Origin: Cyclostephanos tholiformis
Lineage: Eukaryota > Bacillariophyta > Thalassiosirophyceae > Thalassiosirales > Thalassiosiraceae
Length of the DNA: 14,279 nucleotides
Reading direction: 5' to 3'
Assembly: GCA_036939975.1 (NCBI GenBank)
Contig: JALLPB010000615.1
Span: 1-14,279 of the forward strand
The position numbers and the translations under genes were made by a program. Below, one piece after another: positions 8,185-14,279 of the stretch (positions within the stretch are counted from its first letter, which is position 1; each line of letters starts with the position of its first letter). A model generated the notes under the pieces. The model was not told the DNA's origin, made no database searches, and saw only the letters and a list, made by a program, of their open reading frames with translations.

Positions 8185-8583
8185 ATTCTTCGTTTGAGGC
8201 GGCAAATCAAGCGACGAAAAAAAAATGAAACGTCAACGGCTGCTGATAGAGGATAATACGAAACAATCATCCCAATAACATGCGGGGGCGACAAAGGAGG
8301 TTTCTGATATGATGCAACGGTGGGTTTTAAGGTGTGTGTAGAACTTAGAATTAATCCTAACGCAATCATTTATTAGACTTGTCTTATACTGTCGAGAAGA
8401 AAGAGATTAATGAGCACCGTGGAAAATCTAACAAACGTGCTGCAATCAAGCCGATGCTCTATGGATTCATACTGAAAACAAGAAAGCACGATAGAAGATG
8501 ATAGCAAACACACACCATAGACTTGGTTGTATTCCGCCATCAATTATAAATATATCTATAAGTTCGTTGAATACTTCACGAGT
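8185..8583. other. 3' flank of chlM
   Basis: About 400 AT-rich bases downstream of the chlM stop codon, holding its 3' UTR. On the minus strand an AATAAA hexamer occurs at 8369-8374, about 210 bases after the stop, which could act as a polyadenylation signal. No other gene or RNA is seen. Confidence 0.4.
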
Positions 8584-9614
8584 TTAAACGCGCTTGGCCT
8601 CGAGAAGCCTCGAGAAGTAAAATGACGTCCCGGTCATCTCCTGCCTCGCCACTCTGAATCCGGCCTTCTCCAATGCCTCCCGGACCACATTCTCATCATG
8701 CAGGTACGCGCGCGTCGTCTTCGACGGGCCGGGGAAGAACTCGCCCACCTTTTTCAGCAATTCGTAGTACCAGGTTTTGGGCGCGAAGGATATAATTACA
8801 CGACTGTCCGCCAAGGAGCATAGATGTCCAACCATTTCCGCCATCTTCTCCGTGGGGTAGTGTATGGCCACGTCCACGCACGTTACGGTGTTGTACCTAC
8901 CCTTGACCGATTCGAGGTCGGACGTGTAGAATTTGGCGTTCTTGATCCCCATGGACTTGGCGCGTTCCGCTGCCTCGCTGGCCATGGCATCGGAGATGTC
9001 GCTTGCCGAAATACTCGCCCCTGCGCCGTTACAACGACCAAATCGAAAAAGGGGACGGACGAGAGATCTCGAGGATGAGCCATGATAATCGTGGCGACTC
9101 GGTGCGACGCGACGATGCAACGAGAAAAAGTATAGGTAGCAAACGACTTCTCATCCCGACCGCGTCGACATAACATTCGGTCCCGGCCGGAGAACTCACC
9201 CATCTGAGCCAGGGGTATGGCCAAGCTTCCCACGCCGCATCCGCAATCACACACGGTCTTACCCGCGATGTCGCCGTCGTCGCGAATCCAATTCAGTATC
9301 TTCTGTATCGTCATGTCGTGTCCCTTGCGTATGTCCAATTGGACCGTGTTGACCTCGTCCGAGTCGGAGTAGATCTTATTCCAGCGACTGAAGCCCTCGT
9401 TGTTGAAGTATTCGCGAACCTCAGTCTTGTCGTCGATGGAGGAATAGAGGGCGGTCGTGCTACTACCGAAATCGAACGACGACGATGCCCCGGCGGGGAG
9501 GACGAGGAGGCGCGACGACGACGCCGGAGCCTGGGAGGAGAAGGCGGTCGCTGATCGCGTCGCGATGGCGAGGGATGACGCTACGGCGGCGAAGGCGCAG
9601 CCGGAAATCTTCAT
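8584..9614 (-). CDS. chlM: Magnesium-protoporphyrin IX methyltransferase, plastid precursor (two exons)
   Basis: The join is exon 1 complementary to 9200-9614 and exon 2 complementary to 8584-9020, giving 283 residues. The enzyme transfers a methyl group from S-adenosylmethionine to Mg-protoporphyrin IX (EC 2.1.1.11), the chlorophyll-pathway step after Mg-chelatase, at plastid membranes. Residues 1-24 are a signal peptide, followed by the ASAFAP-like site SATA-FSS (21-27) and a Ser/Ala-rich transit segment to about 57. The mature part starts with REYFNNEGFSRWNKIYSD (67-84), then DIRKGHDMT, then SAM motif I VCDCGCGVGSLA (121-132), DIS (146-148), the acidic VDVAIHYPTEKM and SFAPKTWYYELLKKVGEFFPG (216-236). 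It ends AGFRVARQEMTGTSFYFSRLLEAKRV-stop (the terminal KRV is from AAG CGC GTT). The start is the Met directly before the signal peptide; an in-frame frame continues upstream without targeting features. It is divergent from the large unknown gene to the right. Confidence 0.93.
9021..9199 (-). other. Intron of chlM (179 bases, phase 1)
   Basis: On the minus strand the exon ends ATGG and the donor reads GTGAGTTC; the acceptor is GGCGCAG followed by GGGCGAGT. Joining restores the continuous SAM-binding stretch PLAQMG-ASISASDIS. The splice site falls directly after motif I. Unspliced, the frame continues into non-homologous sequence. Confidence 0.9.
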
Positions 9615-10278
9615 CACTTGGGCGTTTGAAAAGGGGGGGTATTTTATTGGTTGAGGGAATCGGGAACGAACGAACGTCGGATGAAAAGTAATATGGTTGA
9701 GGCAACGAACGAGAGCTGTCTGTGTTGGTGACACCGATGCCCGCCAACTACCAGGTACCTCGGTTGGTACGATAGAATCTCTCTTTGAAGAGGATGGAGG
9801 AGGGTGAGACCGCGGAAAGATTTTCCAAGCCTCATCATAAGTATCATCTGACGTGGAGCATGCGTGTTGTATGGAACTTACGATAGTCTGTCTGTCACCA
9901 TGTTGCTTTATCCCCCGGGGATGAAGCATGGGATCGCGCCCCCGAGATGCGGCTGAACCCTAAAGTCGTAACCCCCCACAGAACAAAAGCGCGCGAGGAC
10001 GGCCGGCCGGAGAGAGAGAGGAGGAGAGGAGGAAAAGAGAAGAAAGAGAGAAAAGTAGGAGAGAGTGAGTGATAGAGGATGAACATGCTTTTGTTTCTTC
10101 AGTACTATTCCCACGTAGGCATGAATTTTAGTGAAACCGCAAAACTTAAAACACTCCATCCCGCCCCCCATCCCATCCGACACTGCCTCTACCTACTAGA
10201 CGAAGACGACCGACACCCGGCAATCAATACAAAGAGGAAGCACCTACTACCCGCCACACTTCAGGCGATCCATATCAT
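9615..10278. promoter_or_regulatory. Divergent promoter region (chlM / unknown acidic protein gene)
   Basis: These 664 bases separate two divergent start codons. Near chlM, an AT-rich AATAAAATA motif on the minus strand lies about 30 bases upstream of its ATG. A long GA-only-like tract sits at about 10009-10078. Overlapping minus-strand frames to 9929 are open extensions without recognisable content and are taken as 5' UTR or promoter. No specific regulator site is identified. Confidence 0.45.
10009..10078. repeat. Purine (GA)-rich tract
   Basis: About 70 bases on the plus strand consist almost only of G and A (GAGAGAGAGGAGGAGAGG and similar), ending about 200 bases before the ATG of the right-hand gene. 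Polypurine tracts of this kind are common in promoters and 5' UTRs and can bind GAGA-type factors or form triplexes. No function can be shown from the sequence. Confidence 0.7.
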
Positions 10279-13200
10279 ATGTGGAACAAATTCATCGGCA
10301 AGAAGAAATCGGGGGACGTCCCAGGGGGAGCCACGATGTCGGATTCGTCCCCGACGGGCAGAGGCGCCACGACCCCCCCCGACCACCACAACAAAAGTCA
10401 CTCCGCCGGGACACCCCCCGCGGCTTCCGCCTCGTCTAGGCGCCGTCATCGCCATCCTCCCCTCCGTGCCGTCATCGCCGCGAACGACGCGCGCGATCGG
10501 TTCGTTGTCGGCGGTGGGGACGGCGACGATCCGCCATCGTGGCACTTGGAGAGGAGGTGCGTCGTGCGCGTTCTCGTGGGCGACGTCGACGTCAGTCCAC
10601 CCGTCAGCGCCGCGGAGGAGGACGCGAAGGACGACGACAACGACGAGGTCTTCGACGCTTACGACGAAGATGAAGCCGGTGAGTTTTCGCTCCGACGTGA
10701 ACCAAAAAATATATAGAGACATCGACGGCCATGGGGTATCCCGCTCACGCGCACGAGGCACCTTTCTCGTCGGCCCCGTCGTCGTTCATCGCACCGCCCT
10801 CTCCTCGTCTCACATCGCCATTATCCCGTTTTTGTTTTCGTTTTTTTTTTTTCCTCTCGTTTCGTGCATTTTNACACCCCCCCCCCCCCCATTGTCGACA
10901 ACGCATTGGCTTGATTCTTTCTCCGATGAAACACGCCGAAGGCTACGATCCCCGATCGATCAAGGAGGGGATCGACGACAACGACAACGACGAGGAGGAA
11001 GACGACGAGGAAGATGACGAGGATGACGCCGATGACAGCAATGCTGGGACCAGCGTCGACAGTCAAGCCACCAACGAGGAGGGAGCGGAGATGATGTCGC
11101 GCAACGACATCCCTTGCGACGAAGACGACGACGACGACATCGAGGAGGAGGAGGAGGAGGACGACGACGACGACGACGAGGAGGAGGACGACGATGACCC
11201 CAAGGACTCTGCAGCCGGAACTAACGTCAACAAGGCCGGTGGCGGTGATGACTTCGAGGCATCCCTCCTCCTGAACATCGGCGCCTTCCCCCCCGCGCCA
11301 GAGTCCGACCAGAATCGCGACGTCGCGTCGGGCGAAGCCGTCGTCGTCGCGCCGGCCGCCGCCAACAGCCTCGAAACGGACCGTCTCCTACGAGAACGCG
11401 GCGGATCCAGCGGGGGAGGAGTCGGAGACTCCAACGGCGCGAAGGATCCGAATACCCTCCCCACGTCCATGACGTCCTTCCTCGACGTGCTCACGGAGGA
11501 GCAGAGGCGTACGCGACACCGGCACATCCCGAGCGTCGACGGCTTCCGTAGGTTGTACAGGGGCGAGGTCAAGTACGATATGGCGCGAGCAAGGCGCTGC
11601 AGGAATGCCAACGCCGTGGCGATGGGCGCCGCCTCGAGGAAACAACAGCGTCGGCCCACAGGCTCGGATAACGAGGAGGATGTCGTCGATGACGACGACG
11701 TCGACGACGAGCGGGCTGAGCAAAGCGACGAGCGACGCGACATGGACGTCGAGGAGGGCGGCGCGGTCGACGATGAAAATGCCGGGGATGGTGACGATCG
11801 CGACGACGATCAAGAGGGCACGAATAAGGCCCGCGGCGGCGAGGCTGGGGCTGGGTCCGCGTTCGTCGCACCGACCAAGGAGGCGCGACGCATCGCGCTG
11901 GGCGGGGAGCTCGCGTTTTTCCTGGACGGCGCTAAATTCGCCGACGGCACCCGCCCGCCGAACGTCGTCGATTCCATCACCACCTTCCACCCCCCCCGTC
12001 CTCAGGAGTCGACGTCGACCAAAACGAGGCTGCGCCTGCGTCGGTGGGAGGCCAATCCCGAGGACGTCGACGCGGACATGTCGAGTTATCGCAAGACCGT
12101 CGGTAGGACGATGGCCGAGCTGGACGCGGCCCGGGCCGAGCGACTGCGCACCGAGGCCGTGTCGACGCTGGTGCGGGGTCACCTGGCGACCCACCTGAAA
12201 AATTACGGAGTGGAAGCGACGGCAATCGACGAGGGCCTTGGGAAGATAATTGCGCGTTGCGTCAAGGCGGACAACGAGATCAGCGTGAAAGGCGTTGGAA
12301 CTCGTTCGAGCGGCGGCAAGGGCATGAGGGATGTCCTTGCGACGTTGATGACTCTTGGGAAGGAAGTCAAGGGCGCGACTAAAAACGCCGGCACAGCGAA
12401 GAGGAAAAGGGGGAACGCGCCCAAGGATTGGAGGGCCGTGGGCGTAGGTGGCGTCTGCATGAAGGCATCGGGCGCGCAGAATTACGACGGAAGGGGAGGC
12501 ACGACCACCACGACGATCCCGCTGTCGTGCGGATGGCTCCTCGTGGGCGATGAGGTAATTGTCAACCTGACCGGAGAGGAGGGGGTCGTGGTTTCCATCG
12601 ATGGCCCCAAATCTAGGACGGACGTGTCCTCTATCGTAAAGAATACCACTGAGATGGAACCTGGCGCAAAGTCAAAGACATTGGACAAGAACGAATCTTC
12701 GTCATCCGGAAGTAAGAGGGGTACAGATTGCGATGCGATGGATTTGGATGCGTCGCCAAATATTGAGGAGCAAGAAGCTACCGCCGCAGCATCCAACGAG
12801 AAGCATGATTCAACAGTCACAGTGGAACCCGTTGCCATTTCTGTCAAGCTTACAAAGTCGGGCTTAGTCCATACATACACACCGGCCGAGGTTGATTTTA
12901 ATACTGAGAAATTACCCTCTCTTGCACATTTATCCCATTCAGCTCTTGCGAAGCGATGGGGTAATATGATTCAAACTGCGTTGGCAAATTGCGTCGATCA
13001 TGACGTCTTGGCCATGACGCGATACAACGATGCCACCCTAGTTGGTGGAAGGACGCACGATGATACCGGCGTAATTAAGAATGATGGGACGTCATCGCCA
13101 ACATCCGTCGGGCAATACGACGATGCACACACTCTGCTTCCGTTCGGTTCAGGGTTGGTCGCTGCACCCGACGACTTGAAGAATTATCCCAGTGTCCTCC

Positions 13201-13984
13201 CGCTGGATGTTTTGGAAGAGACTGTTCGGAATGCGGTTTATGGGGTTAATAAGCCAAGGGTGAGTCATGTCTTTTTTACCTCCAAATATTCTCCTCAAGT
13301 GGATATTCATACTGTCTGTTCTTGTACTCATATCAATCATGCATGCATGCACACTAAAGGTCATACCCAGCATGCCATCCGCCTTAAGCGTTTACGAGTC
13401 CCGTCAAGAAGAAATTAATACCTTAAAGGGCAAGGTCTTGCAACTGCGCAATCGTCTCTCACGCCAGAAACGTCTCCGCGGCTTGAACGAGCACAGTCTT
13501 GTCGCGGGAAAGAATCGTGCGAAGAAGGCCGAGGGATTACTGCTAGAGATGCAGATGGACTTGAAGAATTTAAAGGAGAGGTTGCAAGTTGAGTTGACTG
13601 AGTTGGGTGAGTAATTAGGTTTGCTGGAATATTGGCAGTTAGACTTAGGTGCTAACCCCTCCCCCCCCACACACACAATGAATCGATCACTTGACCCGCC
13701 CCGTCTTACCAGGTATTGGCAACTCTGCCATGATGAGGCCAGTGTCGTCCACCAATGATGCTTCCGGCGAGAATAGAATTAAAAAAAGCTTGTCATCTCC
13801 TGAAGAAGCTCATGCCGACATTAGTGATCCTACCAATGTTGAAATCAAGCGGCTTGGCTTCAAAGGTTTGGGTGGGGATATTGGGGTTGATGGTGGTAGT
13901 ATGAGCGGTAATGAGCGAGCTGATGGCTATGTCCTTGTCGACGATGTATTGGAGCCAGATATCAAGCGTGCACGCGTGGATTAG
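10279..13984 (+). CDS. Unrecognised acidic coiled-coil protein, four exons
   Basis: The join is 10279-10678, 10942-13259, 13360-13606 and 13713-13984: 1079 codons, 1078 residues. All junctions are GT-AG and keep frame (phases 1, 0, 1). I do not recognise the family. Residues 1-133 are Arg/Ser/Pro-rich, ending in an acidic patch. Two long Asp/Glu blocks lie near 150-166 and 192-218. A more ordered region (about 448-553) contains GGELAFFLDGAKFADGTRPP, a basic RLRLRRWE segment and a helical stretch YRKTVGRTMAELDAARAERL. GWLLVGDEVIVNLTGEEGVV (about 663-682) and VKLTKSGLVHTYTPAEV (about 768-784) look like two halves of an SH3/Tudor/KOW-like barrel split by a disordered Ser-rich insert. Exon 3 is a Lys/Arg/Glu/Leu coiled coil (about 920-985). 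The C-terminus ends KRARVD. The acidic tracts, basic patches and barrel suggest a nuclear chromatin or RNA role, but that is inference. The start codon is the first ATG in frame with exon 1. Confidence 0.75.
10679..10941 (+). other. Intron 1 of the acidic-protein gene (263 bases, phase 1)
   Basis: The donor is GAAGCCG followed by GTGAGTTTTC; the acceptor is GCCGAAG followed by GCTACG. The splice restores A-G-Y-D-P in frame. The intron contains a T-rich run, one ambiguous base (n at 10873) and a run of C's just after it, a pyrimidine tract whose exact length is doubtful. Because the ORF of exon 2 extends into the intron, another acceptor cannot be fully excluded. Confidence 0.7.
13260..13359 (+). 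other. Intron 2 of the acidic-protein gene (100 bases, phase 0)
   Basis: The donor is CCAAGG followed by GTGAGTCATG; the acceptor is CACTAAAG followed by GTCATACCC. The alternative CCCAG acceptor downstream would put the coiled-coil exon out of frame and reach a stop within 16 codons, so it is rejected. A GCATGCATGC palindrome lies within the intron near 13340. Confidence 0.85.
13607..13712 (+). other. Intron 3 of the acidic-protein gene (106 bases, phase 1)
   Basis: The donor is GAGTTGG followed by GTGAGTAATT and the acceptor is TCTTACCAG followed by GTATTGGC. The intron holds a C-rich run and an ACACACAC run. Without splicing the frame would stop at once (GAG TAA), so the splice is needed to reach exon 4. 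Confidence 0.88.
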
Positions 13985-14279
13985 TTGGAACTCCTCTGAT
14001 GTCGCTTTTATACACCTTATTACGATTTCATTCAATCGACTGGAATTCACATTTTATGTATGTATTATGTCAAAAATTCCCTATGGAGATCTTCGATAAA
14101 TATATCATACAGCACAGGGCAGGACTACTTTGTGTTAATATATCTTAACAAGGTTAAATACTCTCTAGTCTTTTTATGATAAGAGAGAAGCGGAAATAGA
14201 GTTTAAAAACAAATTAGACTGTGATCTACTCTCCTTGCTTGTCAAATGAAAATTAATTAGCATTATTTGTATTCTGTAC
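13985..14279. other. 3' flank of the acidic-protein gene
   Basis: AT-rich sequence after the stop codon at 13982-13984. It includes a GATAAATATATCATAC stretch near 14094-14109 that could serve in 3' end formation. No gene, repeat or RNA is seen up to the window edge. Confidence 0.45.

Noticed and set aside
9615..9929. Upstream in-frame extension of chlM to an earlier Met
   Set aside because: The 105 extra codons would bury the signal peptide and ASAFAP-like site. The Met at 9614 directly precedes a proper signal peptide.
10731..10941. Start of the acidic protein inside intron 1 (Met at 10731)
   Set aside because: It would translate the T-run, the ambiguous base and the C-run. The spliced model from 10279 joins in frame with consensus donor and acceptor.
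11388..12194. Long antisense frame opposite the acidic-protein gene
   Set aside because: It is a by-product of GC-rich, CGA/GAC-biased codons on the other strand; its sequence is Arg/Gly-rich without domain structure.

Overview
This is a nuclear genomic window from a photosynthetic stramenopile, most likely a diatom. The main evidence is a two-exon magnesium-protoporphyrin IX methyltransferase gene. Its precursor begins with a signal peptide followed by an ASAFAP-like plastid motif (SATAF-SS), the bipartite targeting signal of diatoms and relatives. Short GT-AG introns (100, 106, 179 and about 263 bases), dense CGA/TCG microsatellites encoding poly-Ser and poly-Asp, and intronless membrane-protein genes fit the same picture. 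The species cannot be read from the sequence; a centric diatom is a guess.

Layout from left to right. 1-702 (minus) is the 5' part of an EH-domain protein that runs off the left edge. It is divergent from 1059-2657 (plus), a type II membrane glycosyltransferase resembling GT23 alpha-1,6-fucosyltransferases. A short convergent spacer with a run of 30 C's follows, then 2965-4692 (minus), a TMEM184/LAZ1/OSTalpha-type multi-pass membrane protein with an unusual N-terminal coiled-coil segment.

From about 4.7 to 8.5 kb the base composition becomes clearly AT-richer and no intact gene is visible. The most informative object here is a decayed gene of about 1.9 kb on the minus strand (about 5028-6962). 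It still shows the Walker B block, the FVGTYR block, the KTKGDPFF block and the C-terminal helical-repeat part of a COG3899-type predicted ATPase (AAA_16), the kind fused to protein or histidine kinases. It is broken by at least five in-frame stops and two or more frameshifts. A 117-base tandem repeat (about 2.2 copies) lies at 7925-8184.

From 8584 the GC-rich gene pattern returns: chlM (minus, 8584-9614) and, divergent from it, a four-exon gene (10279-13984, plus) for a protein of about 1078 residues. I do not recognise that protein. It has long acidic tracts, a possible split small beta-barrel and a C-terminal coiled coil, and is probably nuclear. The window ends in AT-rich 3' flank.

The genes do not form a pathway. 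They look like ordinary neighbours with shared divergent promoters. The parts most worth a second look are the ATPase pseudogene, the 117-base repeat, the large unknown acidic protein and the N-terminal extension of the TMEM184-like protein.
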